From assembly GCA_017651465.1 (NCBI GenBank), contig JAGCCX010000084.1, positions 1 to 64,000 of the forward strand: a DNA stretch of 64,000 nt. Direction: 5' to 3'. The position numbers and the translations under genes are program-made. Below, in pieces: positions 24,614 to 32,579 of this stretch. The stretch is from Bacteroidales bacterium (GTDB lineage Bacteria > Bacteroidota > Bacteroidia > Bacteroidales > UBA932). The notes under the pieces are model-generated. The model had not been told where the DNA came from, did not search any database, and was given only the letters and a program-made list of their open reading frames with translations. Positions within the stretch are counted from its first letter, which is position 1; each line of letters starts with the position of its first letter.

Positions 24614-26695
24614 ATGCAAAACGACCGGACCAAGATAGGTATAGTTACCTGGTGGGGTACTCCCAACTACGGAACCACTCTTCAAGCCTATGCCTTGTAC
24701 CGCAAGGTCAAGGATCTCGGATACGATCCGTACCTGATCCGGCGTTTCACCCAGCCCTTTACGCCCCGTAACATAAAAGACAACCTCAACCGGCTTCTGG
24801 GCATCAGAAGGTTCTGGAAGTACTCTCCCGAGCCCTTCCCCGGCAAACTCCACAAGATTAAGCAATTCTGCCGCAAGCATCTGAAAGAGAGGCACGTAGT
24901 GGGCCCTTGCGGACTTAGGCGCCTGCTCTCCGACACCTGCATCTTTGTTGCCGGAAGCGACCAGATATGGAACTGCCGCGACCATTTCCGCGGCTTCGAG
25001 TTCCTGGATTTCGCCCCTGGGCGCCGCAAAATATCCTATGCCAGCAGCATAGGAGGTCCCGACATACCTCAGGAGTATCACGGGAGGGTGGCAGCTTATC
25101 TCAAAGAATTCGAGTCCCTTAGCCTTCGTGAAGAATCCGGAGCCTCCGCCGTTGCCTCGCTCGGTTTTCCGGCCAGGACGGTTCTGGACCCCACGTTCCT
25201 TCTTAGCGCCGCTGAATGGGAACAAATATCCGCTCCTGCCGCCAAAGAGCCATACATACTTGTGTATCTTCTGCGTAAAGACGAGTCTTACCATTCCATT
25301 ATCCGGCAGATTCAGCAGGAGAGCGGAATCAAAGAAATCAGGATAGTGCCGTCGGGAGAGAATCCCGGCCTCAATGTGCCGGGAGCGCGGGTAGAGTCAT
25401 CCGCCGGCATAGAAGAGTTCGTCGCTCTTCTGTCGGGAGCGGCACTTGTGTGCACTGATTCATTCCACGGAATGGCTATGAGCATCAACCTGTCAAGGCA
25501 GTTTGTAGCTTTCCTGCGCTTTAACCAAGGTGACTCCAATTCCCAGAACAGCCGGGTAGAAGAGTTGCTCGGGCGCTTCGGCCTTAAGGAACGTCTCTGG
25601 AAGGGCTCACTCCCTGCTCCCACCGATTATACCTCTGTCAAGCAAAAGCTGGAAGCACTGCGCCAAGAGTCTCTATCCTTTCTGGACCAGGCGCTTAAGG
25701 GGCGGAAAAGGGCTCTTCCTCCTACGCTCGAGTACTTCCCCGTCAAGGCGGAGAACTGCTATGCAGCAGGTCTTCCCTCGCCTCTTCCTTCTTCGTCTGG
25801 CGGTATAGCATTCGCCCTGTCGCGCCAGTTTATTACTTCGGGGGGAAGAGTATGGGCGACCCGCTTCAACGCCTCCTGCCAGGCCGAGGTGGCCGAAGTG
25901 CACGACCTTCAGGAGCTGGAGTCGTTCCGCGGATCAAAATATGTCCAAAGCCGCCTTGACAAGGCCTGCTGCGAGAGCATAAAAGCTGCTCTGGGCAGCA
26001 CCAAGGTCCTGTTTATCGGCACGCCCTGCCAGGTTGCCGCACTGCGCAGCTCGCTTAAAGACACCGACACTTCCGGTCTGGTGTGCGCAGATCTTTTATG
26101 TCACGGAACCACGCCTGAATCATACCTGCAGGACGAATTGGCCTATCTTGGCCGCAGGCATTCGCTGGGCAGGCCCCTTGCGCTGAGCTTCCGCCAGGGC
26201 GCCCGTTTCAGGCTCAAGGTAGAGGGCAGCAGCGGCAAGGTTTACGAGCGCCGCGCGGAGCGTCAGCCATATTTCCTGGGCTACCTTGGAAGCACCACCC
26301 TTCGAGACAGCTGCTACAACTGCCCCTTTGCCGGAGAGATGCGCACAGGAGACATTACAATAGGAGATTTCATTACCGAAAAAGGGCCCTCGGAGGGTAA
26401 ATCGTTCGTTAGTTTGAACAGTTCAAAAGGGCGTAAAGTCTTTGGCCTGATAGCTCCCGAGCTCGAGATCCGGGGTCCGGAGGGCATACTCAGCGCGCGT
26501 GAGTCCTACAGGCCCGCCATTCTTGAGGCTTCCGTCAAGACTCCTGAGCACTATCGTTTCAAGGAACTGCTTCCCCGCCTAGGTTTTGCCAAAGCCATCC
26601 GAAGGGCGCTGAGGGCCCGCCTGATGCGCAATCACCCGCTATACAAGAAAGCGCACCATCTGGCGCATCAAATCAAGAGCGCTTTAATACCTTAG
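24614..26695 (+). CDS. Polysaccharide pyruvyltransferase fused to an FrhB-type (F420 hydrogenase beta C-terminal) domain
   Basis: This 693-residue protein has two parts. Residues about 7-330 form a polysaccharide pyruvyltransferase (TWWGTPNYGTTLQAYAL, FVAGSDQIWN at 111-120, ASSIGG, TDSFHG at 281-286). Residues about 381-640 match the FrhB/FdhB C-terminal family (NCYAAG...SSSGGIAFALS, FIGTPCQVAAL at 467-477, DLLCHG at 493-498, DSCYNCPFAG...GDITIGDF at 565-586). The N-terminal 4Fe-4S segment usual before the FrhB part is absent; the pyruvyltransferase takes its place. In Bacteroidales the two are often neighbouring genes in polysaccharide clusters; here they are one chain. A degenerate TATATTAG element lies 6 nt before the ATG. 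The 3' end overlaps the flippase gene by 23 nt. Confidence 0.85.
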   Translation: MQNDRTKIGIVTWWGTPNYGTTLQAYALYRKVKDLGYDPYLIRRFTQPFTPRNIKDNLNRLLGIRRFWKYSPEPFPGKLHKIKQFCRKHLKERHVVGPCGLRRLLSDTCIFVAGSDQIWNCRDHFRGFEFLDFAPGRRKISYASSIGGPDIPQEYHGRVAAYLKEFESLSLREESGASAVASLGFPARTVLDPTFLLSAAEWEQISAPAAKEPYILVYLLRKDESYHSIIRQIQQESGIKEIRIVPSGENPGLNVPGARVESSAGIEEFVALLSGAALVCTDSFHGMAMSINLSRQFVAFLRFNQGDSNSQNSRVEELLGRFGLKERLWKGSLPAPTDYTSVKQKLEALRQESLSFLDQALKGRKRALPPTLEYFPVKAENCYAAGLPSPLPSSSGGIAFALSRQFITSGGRVWATRFNASCQAEVAEVHDLQELESFRGSKYVQSRLDKACCESIKAALGSTKVLFIGTPCQVAALRSSLKDTDTSGLVCADLLCHGTTPESYLQDELAYLGRRHSLGRPLALSFRQGARFRLKVEGSSGKVYERRAERQPYFLGYLGSTTLRDSCYNCPFAGEMRTGDITIGDFITEKGPSEGKSFVSLNSSKGRKVFGLIAPELEIRGPEGILSARESYRPAILEASVKTPEHYRFKELLPRLGFAKAIRRALRARLMRNHPLYKKAHHLAHQIKSALIP

Positions 26696-28262
26696 AGCTC
26701 AAGTAACTCCGCTCCCCGGGCGTAAAAGCCAGGAACCAGCACAGGGCGGGAAGGCTTATGAGTTCGGCAAGCAGGACCACGAGCAAACGCAGGCCCCCTT
26801 GAGGAAGTAGGAAATGCGCCGCCACAGGCAGGATGGAGCCCAATACCCCCACGCAAATCACCGGCAACAGCGATTCCTTGGCAAAAGGCCATACCGGCAA
26901 GCCGGTGAGACGGCGCGCATATATCAGGCGCACAACGTCGATAAGCAAGAATACCAAGGCGTACAAAATGTACGATACATAGGCCGGGAAGCCGGCGGCA
27001 AAAGCGGCCCAGGAAAGGGCGAAGCACAGAAGCGCAATAGCGGAAGTTACCAGATAGTATCCCTTTATACGCCCGTCAGCCTGAATGAGCACCAGCAAGG
27101 TGCTGAACAAAGTCTCGGCAAACACACAGATCAGGGTAAGGCGGGTAAACACCACGCTCCCGGCCGGAACGTTTTTGAGCCACAGGCGCAGGAGCTCGGG
27201 CGCTTCCAAAACCAGAGGAATACCAAGAGCAAGCAAAATAAGGCCGCTGTATTTTACCCCCTTCCCTACCAGCTCGAAGCAATAGGCTTTGTTCGATGAG
27301 GCGAGAGATTTTGTAATCTGCGGATTGATGGCCGTAAGCAGGTTGTTTACAAACTGCTTGATAATATTCTCGACTTGAAAGGCCACACTGCGGGCCGCGT
27401 TGACCGCCACCCCGAAGAAAACGTTGACCAGCTGCGTTACGCCTTGGGTATTAACTACATAAGTACTGCTTCCCAACACGTTCCAGCTGGCAAAAGAAGT
27501 CATCTCCTTCAGCAATTTCATATCGAAAACCACCCGCCCCCGGGTCTCGTCGAAAAGGCGCCGGCACACTGCCCCGTAAGTAAAACGCACCAGTAAGGCC
27601 ACAGCCAGAAGGAGAACGGCATAGAGTTTAAGTTTATCGACGGGAGAGAAGAATATCAACAGAGCCACGGCAAGTTTGAGTACTGCCTCCCCAATGCTTA
27701 TCCAGGCGAACACGTCCATACGCTCGTGTGAAATGATGGTAGCGTTGAAGGGCACGCTCACCAGATTGACCATCAGCACGCCCATAGAGCATTGAAGTAC
27801 CCAGTTTGCAGCGGAATAACGGTCTGCAGGGATGCTCATCTTGTTGTTGACCCACCACAATCCGGCAGTTTCTGTCAGAATGAGCAATAACGCGCAGAAA
27901 ATCAGCTGCATCAGCACCGCGGTCGAGAAAACTCGGTGGAGATTATCGTCCTTTCCGGCCTGTGGCAGACCGTCACCAGAGGAGCTTGGAACCAGGTGAA
28001 ACGCCCGTTTGGAGGCAGTCTGTCCCAGGCCCAGATGCCAGGTGATGTAGCGGCTGATTGACTGGGACACGGAGTTCGTGACCACGGTAAACAGCATCAC
28101 CACTCCGCCCACTGCTCCGTAGATACCGAAATCGTCAACGCCGAGGGAATTCAGCACCACGCGGGAGGTAAACAAGCCTATGCACATCAAAAGCAGCATC
28201 CTGAAATAGAGCAGGATGGTGTTTCGGGCAATCCGGGTACTGTTTTCAGAAATCTCTGGCAT
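26673..28262 (-). CDS. Polysaccharide flippase / oligosaccharide exporter (Wzx/MATE-like)
   Basis: This is an integral membrane protein of 529 residues from the Met at 28262 (MPEISENSTRIARNTILLYFRML), with about 12-14 hydrophobic segments. The start is chosen because the RIARNT.LLYFRM.L.M motif is the normal beginning of this Bacteroidales flippase group; an open extension to 28343 has no counterpart and would overlap the tRNA. It should move lipid-linked glycans across the inner membrane for the neighbouring transferases. A degenerate TATCTTCG lies 7 nt before the ATG. It converges on, and overlaps by 23 nt, the pyruvyltransferase-FrhB gene. Confidence 0.88.
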   Translation of the reverse strand: MPEISENSTRIARNTILLYFRMLLLMCIGLFTSRVVLNSLGVDDFGIYGAVGGVVMLFTVVTNSVSQSISRYITWHLGLGQTASKRAFHLVPSSSGDGLPQAGKDDNLHRVFSTAVLMQLIFCALLLILTETAGLWWVNNKMSIPADRYSAANWVLQCSMGVLMVNLVSVPFNATIISHERMDVFAWISIGEAVLKLAVALLIFFSPVDKLKLYAVLLLAVALLVRFTYGAVCRRLFDETRGRVVFDMKLLKEMTSFASWNVLGSSTYVVNTQGVTQLVNVFFGVAVNAARSVAFQVENIIKQFVNNLLTAINPQITKSLASSNKAYCFELVGKGVKYSGLILLALGIPLVLEAPELLRLWLKNVPAGSVVFTRLTLICVFAETLFSTLLVLIQADGRIKGYYLVTSAIALLCFALSWAAFAAGFPAYVSYILYALVFLLIDVVRLIYARRLTGLPVWPFAKESLLPVICVGVLGSILPVAAHFLLPQGGLRLLVVLLAELISLPALCWFLAFTPGERSYLSSKVLKRS

Positions 28263-28265
28263 TAT

Positions 28266-28296
28266 CTTGCGAAGATACAAAAAATTCGTATCTTTG
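28266..28296 (+). promoter_or_regulatory. Promoter of tRNA-Gly
   Basis: CTTG at 28266-28269 and TATCTTTG at 28289-28296 are separated by 19 nt, a close fit to the Bacteroidota TTTG-N19-TAnnTTTG promoter. The tRNA begins 11 nt after the -7 element. Confidence 0.75.
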
Positions 28297-28306
28297 CACA
28301 CCACAG

Positions 28307-28377
28307 GCAGGATTAGCACATCGGTAGTGCATTGGCTTCCCAAGCCAAGGAGGAGGGTTCGACTCCCTTATCCTGCT
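28307..28377 (+). tRNA. tRNA-Gly (anticodon CCC)
   Basis: A full cloverleaf can be folded. The acceptor stem is GCAGGAT with ATCCTGC, the D arm GCAC/GTGC, the anticodon stem TTGGC/GCCAA around loop TTCCCAA (anticodon CCC), and the T stem GAGGG/CCCTT around TTCGACT. The discriminator base is T and CCA is not encoded. It reads GGG glycine codons. Confidence 0.95.
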
Positions 28378-28383
28378 CTTGAC

Positions 28384-28420
28384 AAAAAGCCGTCCGCTCA
28401 TTTTTGAACGGACGGCTTTG
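28384..28420. terminator. Hairpin terminator between tRNA-Gly and the TMEM43 gene
   Basis: AGCCGTCCG and CGGACGGCT pair around a 12 nt loop. Five A precede the stem, giving five T on the minus strand, and TTT follows it on the plus strand, so it could serve both converging transcripts. Confidence 0.8.
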
Positions 28421-28436
28421 CTGTATTTGGAAACTG

Positions 28437-29819
28437 TTATTCAGACTCGGGGAATTCCGGCGGAGGAGCGGGAGCATCTGAGAAATCAGGTGCCGGAGGC
28501 TCGGGATACTCGGGTGCAGGAGCGGCCGGAGGTACGGGAGCTGCTGCAGGAGGAGCCTGCTGGAAGGGTGCTGCGGGCTGTGCGGGAGCGGGTGCAGGTG
28601 CCGCAGGAGCGGCTGCTGCCTGAGCTGCCAGCTGAGCCTTCTTCTCTTTACTCTTCTTACCCAGGAACCAGATAAGGCAACCGGCGATGATCAGCAGGAT
28701 GATGCCGAGCAGAGGCCTGTAGAACAGCCAGGCAATGGCAATGACGACCAGGGTCCATACGATTGCCAGCACACCGGCCACCAGGTTTATGCCAAGGTCG
28801 GCGATATTGGCAAGGAACGGGAGCACCTTGAGCAGCTGGGTGATGATGTTGAAGATGTTCTTGAAGCCGAAGAAGATGAGCAGGAATCCGATAAGACGAA
28901 GGACCCAGGCCATTGTCTTGTTGGCTGAGTGCTCGCTGGCGAACATCTCGTCCATACTTACGGTACCGTTCTCAAGGGTCATCATACTGTAGCCGTTCTT
29001 GGCGGTAAACTTTTCGAAGGTATTGCCGTTAACCTTGGCAAGGATGGAAACGTCTCCGGGGAGAACCTTCTTGTAGGTTACCTTTACATCACCCACCTTG
29101 GGGTTGTTGGGATTAAGTCCCAGATAGAGGATGTTGCCTGAAGGATGTACAAAACTCTCGCTTGCAGCCACATCATATACTCTGTGGAACTCTTTCTCAA
29201 AGAATTCGGTAACCTCGGGCTTAAGCTCCACGGTGAGGGGCTCGCTGTTGTTCATCTGTGAGATGAGGCCCTCGGGGAAAGAGTAAGCGCCGAACGTTAC
29301 GTTCTGGGCCTGCCAGGTCTGAGGCTCGACTTTGAGGAGAACGTCGTTGTTGATGCCCCTGTACTGAGGATCTTCGAACGAAGATGAATTAACAGGGCTG
29401 CTGACCCATTCTTTGCTGTAGGTATAGGTGGTAACAGTCTCCTGACCGCCGCCGACTTTGTCTTTGGTCTCCGAGCGCTGATGCTCAACCCACTGATAAT
29501 ACTCAGTGCTGCGGATGAGCTTGATAGCGTTAAGGGAAATGTCGAACATTCCGTCGGTGAGAACATCCTCGGTTGCGGCAAAACCGCTGGCGTGGATCAT
29601 CTTACCGTTCATATCAGCATTGATCTGCTCAATGTCGCCCAGCTCGACGCAGACGCCCTGGGCCTCCTTGAGCATCTTGGTAGTCTTGACGGTACGGCCC
29701 TCGTTCCAGAAAAGGAGAACGGTACCGGCAATCAGCATAACGAAGCCCATCCCTACGCCCGAGAGGGCGTTCTTGAGACGGCCGCCATAGGAGGTTGTTG
29801 TTACTTTTTGATAGGCCAT
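28437..29819 (-). CDS. TMEM43 (LUMA) family membrane protein with Ala/Pro-rich tail
   Basis: This 460-residue protein has a TMEM43-type core. There is one membrane segment near residues 22-42 (GMGFVMLIAGTVLLFWNEG), a long extracytoplasmic domain (about 45-290), then several membrane helices (about 303-390) with LRLIGFLLIFFGFKNIF and GVLAIVWTLVVIAIAWLF. The last 65 residues are almost only A, P, Q and E, with acidic PEYPEPPAPDFSD repeats, and form a disordered cytosolic or periplasmic tail. The family is found in bacteria and eukaryotes without a settled bacterial function. A TATATTTG element is at 29858-29865. Codon use in the tail makes the antisense strand look open, but that is a shadow. 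Confidence 0.88.
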   Translation of the reverse strand: MAYQKVTTTSYGGRLKNALSGVGMGFVMLIAGTVLLFWNEGRTVKTTKMLKEAQGVCVELGDIEQINADMNGKMIHASGFAATEDVLTDGMFDISLNAIKLIRSTEYYQWVEHQRSETKDKVGGGQETVTTYTYSKEWVSSPVNSSSFEDPQYRGINNDVLLKVEPQTWQAQNVTFGAYSFPEGLISQMNNSEPLTVELKPEVTEFFEKEFHRVYDVAASESFVHPSGNILYLGLNPNNPKVGDVKVTYKKVLPGDVSILAKVNGNTFEKFTAKNGYSMMTLENGTVSMDEMFASEHSANKTMAWVLRLIGFLLIFFGFKNIFNIITQLLKVLPFLANIADLGINLVAGVLAIVWTLVVIAIAWLFYRPLLGIILLIIAGCLIWFLGKKSKEKKAQLAAQAAAAPAAPAPAPAQPAAPFQQAPPAAAPVPPAAPAPEYPEPPAPDFSDAPAPPPEFPESE

Positions 29820-29896
29820 AATATTAAGTAATTAAGAATTGATGTATGCTTGTCCTACAAATATAGTTTTTTTTGGCAACTTTCAGCGCTGTTCTC

Positions 29897-29934
29897 AAAA
29901 AAAAGAGGCTGTCACCCGAAGGAGCCAGCCTCTT
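29897..29934 (-). terminator. Rho-independent terminator of the BACON lipoprotein gene
   Basis: On the minus strand AAGAGGCTGGCTCC.. forms a stem with CAGCCTCTT and is followed by eight T. It lies 12 nt past the lipoprotein stop. Confidence 0.85.
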
Positions 29935-29945
29935 ACTATCAGATG

Positions 29946-32333
29946 TTAGTTCTTTTTAAAGAGCTGTACTGCCTTTTGATTTGAAGTGCTGTTATAGAAG
30001 CGGAACCTGTTCTGCCCGCTTGTAGAGTTGTACTTGAGAACATAATTAGTGGGAGCTGTAATAACGGCATTGCTGCCATCGAAGGTCACTGTCATCTTAC
30101 AAGAGGCCTCGGCATATTCTGTTACATTCGCTATATTGTTCCTTGCTTCAGTATGGGCGATATAACTGCCACCGCTGCCCTTGAATGAGCCCTCGGAAGA
30201 ATTGTAAGTAAAGAACACATCATCTCCCTTGTAAGTTATAGTATCCCCGGACACCGTCACCTTGACTCCATTGCTGGCTGCATCCAGAGTAGTAAGCCCT
30301 CCGTTCATAGCAAAGCTGTCGCCACTTTCGGGGATGTAAACAATGATATATTCGCCGGAAGTAAGCGCGCTCGCCGAAGTAACTCTTTTGTACGTCTTGG
30401 TAGTACCGGTAGAAGCGGCATTCTGGCCCACCGCCAGTTTGCGGGAAAGGACTCCGTTAGGATGATTGACAGTAACTTCGGCACTGCGGGCGGATCCGTT
30501 GTTAACGGAAGCCTTGACTGTAATATAGTACTCGGGACCATTATCACCCTGCTCCCTGAATTCTTCAATTGTGAGCCAGTTGGGAACAGTAGTACGGTCA
30601 ACGGCCCAATCTGCGCTGTTACAAGTAACGTTAACCTTCTTCGCTTCAGTATCGGTGGATCCGAAACTGATGGATGCAGCGCCAAGAGAGAGAATATCCT
30701 TCTCGCCCTCTTCCCCGGCCTTCTGGTTCACGGTAACGGTAGCGGTAAGGGTACCATTGGAATGCTTGAGGGTAATGGTGGCGTTGCGGGCGGCTTCGGT
30801 GTTGGCGGAAGCGGTAACGATAATGCCGGAGAATGCAGAAGCCTTCTGGACGGTAAGCCATTCCACGGAGCTGTCCACAGTCCAGTTGGAGTTGTTGCAG
30901 GTAACGATCACATTCTCCGATCCGCCGGCAGCCTCGAATGAAAGGCTTGAGGGATCGACGGTGAGCTTATCGGTGACCACGGGCCCGGAAGAACCGGATT
31001 CGATGGTGACATCGATAGTGTTGATCCTGACGGTTGCAGATATAGGGAACTCAATTGCTGATGCCTTTCCGCTCCACTCCCCGTCGGTTACTCCGCCAAG
31101 GCCGGCAAGAGCACCGCCTTCGAATACAATCTTGGTAACAGAATGGCCCGAAGGGGCAGTAATGGTAAAGTTGCTCTTGTTATACACACGAAGGTCAAGC
31201 GCGCCTCCAGTTGCGCACCAGATACGGCAATCGGTGGTGGCGCTTCCCTTGTCGAAGGAAATGCTGACTCCGGAGGCACTGTCCGTGAAGGTTTCACCGT
31301 TCAGGGTAGTGCTGCCGCCGGCGTCAGGAACAGCAATGCCGAGTTTGCCAAGGCCATCAGAGGTGTTGAAAATGAAGGTATGGTCTGCAGGCGTCTCAAC
31401 ATCAAGTTCGGTTACATTGACGGTAACCTTCTTGATCTTGCCGGCTGCAAATGTGCACTGAGCCTCGCTGACCGGATTCAGGCTGATGGTCTTGGAGCCA
31501 TCCGCGCCGTTTACGCTGCCGCTGACAACTACCTGCATTCCGGCAACGGGAGCGTGCTTGAACGGCTTGACAGGCATATAAAACTTGGCCACGGCGTTGG
31601 CGGCAAGCTCAGAAGGATTGGTGATCTTGACCACAGGGTTGGTGATGGTCTTGCCCTCAACCGGAGTAAGTACAGGCTCGCTGCCGGTGATGTCGAGCAA
31701 GTACTGGCCGGCCACATCGGTGAGTTCCTTGAGCTCTAAAGAACTCACGATAAGCGATTTGCCAGTCTTGTTGACCACATCGAACTCGATAACGGAGGCG
31801 AGCTGCTTCATCGTGAAGGAAGGAGTTCCGTTGGCGGGAACATTCTCGGCTATGCCGTACATCGGGCAATGCGATGAGGAAACCCTTGCCATATCATCGT
31901 AGGCAGGCTGCGTGATACCGTTGGTGCGGCCCAGATAGATGAATCCATCCTCAGCGGCCGAAGCGGCAGGAGTAACGGGAGCGGCCGCGCCGGAGCCGGT
32001 ATAGATTGCATACCAGGTAGCGGTTCCGTTGACTTTTGCGCTGGTCTCGCCGGTAAAGGTACCGGTCTTGGAGCCTATACCCTCAGAGAGAGTAAACACA
32101 CCGGCCTTAACATAAGACGCGTGAGTTGCAACCGAAGGGTCACGGTAGAAAACGTGGAGTTGGTCACCCTCCGCCCAAACAGTACTCAAACCGTCATTGG
32201 TGGTTTTGGTAAGGTCGGAAGATGCGGTGATTGTCATAGTGCGGGTCTCGGAGAAGATCTCCTTGGGCTGACAACTGACAAGGGAGACGATGGCTGCCAT
32301 CATCAATCCCAGGGCGGCAAAAAACTTTTTCAT
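29946..32333 (-). CDS. BACON-domain lipoprotein with fimbrillin-like N-terminal region
   Basis: This 795-residue lipoprotein has signal peptide MKKFFAALGLMMAAIVSLVSC with Cys21. A fimbrillin-like part comes first (VWAEGDQLHVFYRD, ATWYAIYTGSG). It is followed by a strand-rich region, two BACON domains at about 460-548 and 548-643 (each with a .S..FEAAGG/FGSTDTEA strand, NW.V and WLT), and a C-terminal domain (YKRVTSASALTSGEYIIVY ... SGQNRFRFYNSTSNQKAVQLFKK) seen in other Bacteroidales surface lipoproteins. BACON domains usually bind glycan or space domains apart. The Met at 32333 lies 4 nt after the stop of a 46-codon ORF, so the two form one unit. Confidence 0.87.
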   Translation of the reverse strand: MKKFFAALGLMMAAIVSLVSCQPKEIFSETRTMTITASSDLTKTTNDGLSTVWAEGDQLHVFYRDPSVATHASYVKAGVFTLSEGIGSKTGTFTGETSAKVNGTATWYAIYTGSGAAAPVTPAASAAEDGFIYLGRTNGITQPAYDDMARVSSSHCPMYGIAENVPANGTPSFTMKQLASVIEFDVVNKTGKSLIVSSLELKELTDVAGQYLLDITGSEPVLTPVEGKTITNPVVKITNPSELAANAVAKFYMPVKPFKHAPVAGMQVVVSGSVNGADGSKTISLNPVSEAQCTFAAGKIKKVTVNVTELDVETPADHTFIFNTSDGLGKLGIAVPDAGGSTTLNGETFTDSASGVSISFDKGSATTDCRIWCATGGALDLRVYNKSNFTITAPSGHSVTKIVFEGGALAGLGGVTDGEWSGKASAIEFPISATVRINTIDVTIESGSSGPVVTDKLTVDPSSLSFEAAGGSENVIVTCNNSNWTVDSSVEWLTVQKASAFSGIIVTASANTEAARNATITLKHSNGTLTATVTVNQKAGEEGEKDILSLGAASISFGSTDTEAKKVNVTCNSADWAVDRTTVPNWLTIEEFREQGDNGPEYYITVKASVNNGSARSAEVTVNHPNGVLSRKLAVGQNAASTGTTKTYKRVTSASALTSGEYIIVYIPESGDSFAMNGGLTTLDAASNGVKVTVSGDTITYKGDDVFFTYNSSEGSFKGSGGSYIAHTEARNNIANVTEYAEASCKMTVTFDGSNAVITAPTNYVLKYNSTSGQNRFRFYNSTSNQKAVQLFKKN

Positions 32334-32337
32334 AGCT

Positions 32338-32478
32338 CTAGAAGTTACCGTCTTCTTCGACAACCCAGTCCTCTGTAGTGGCACTTTGGCAGATTATGAC
32401 GTCCGAGAGGAGTGTGCAGACGTCACAGTCAGGTGCGGTATAAACCGCAGCGTCAAATGATTTGTTCTTAATTGACAT
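32338..32478 (-). CDS. 46-residue ORF directly upstream of the BACON lipoprotein
   Basis: This ORF begins MSIKNKSFDAAVYT, has Cys18, Cys21 and Cys30, and ends with the acidic tail EDWVVEEDGNF then TAG. Only 4 nt separate its stop from the lipoprotein ATG. A well-formed promoter (TTTG-N20-TAACTTTG, 32513-32544) lies just upstream, so the ORF is the first translated element of the transcript. It has no signal sequence. The GNF ending is identical to that of the short ORF at 42669-42839. Family and function are unknown. Confidence 0.6.
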   Translation of the reverse strand: MSIKNKSFDAAVYTAPDCDVCTLLSDVIICQSATTEDWVVEEDGNF

Positions 32479-32512
32479 AATATAAAATCGGTATTATTAT
32501 TTCCACAACTCA

Positions 32513-32544
32513 CAAAGTTAAGTACAAATCCCCTCGCAGCCAAA
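32513..32544 (-). promoter_or_regulatory. Promoter for the 46-codon ORF and BACON lipoprotein
   Basis: On the minus strand TTTG (32541-32544) and TAACTTTG (32513-32520) are spaced by 20 nt. The leader to the small ORF start at 32478 is about 28 nt. Confidence 0.7.
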
Positions 32545-32579
32545 AAGAATCACTATATTTGTCAACATTTTATTAACAA

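Noticed and set aside
28443..28640. Tandem DNA repeat near the end of the TMEM43 gene
   Set aside because: The repetitive look comes from Ala/Pro codons in one continuous coding frame; no regular unit length is seen.
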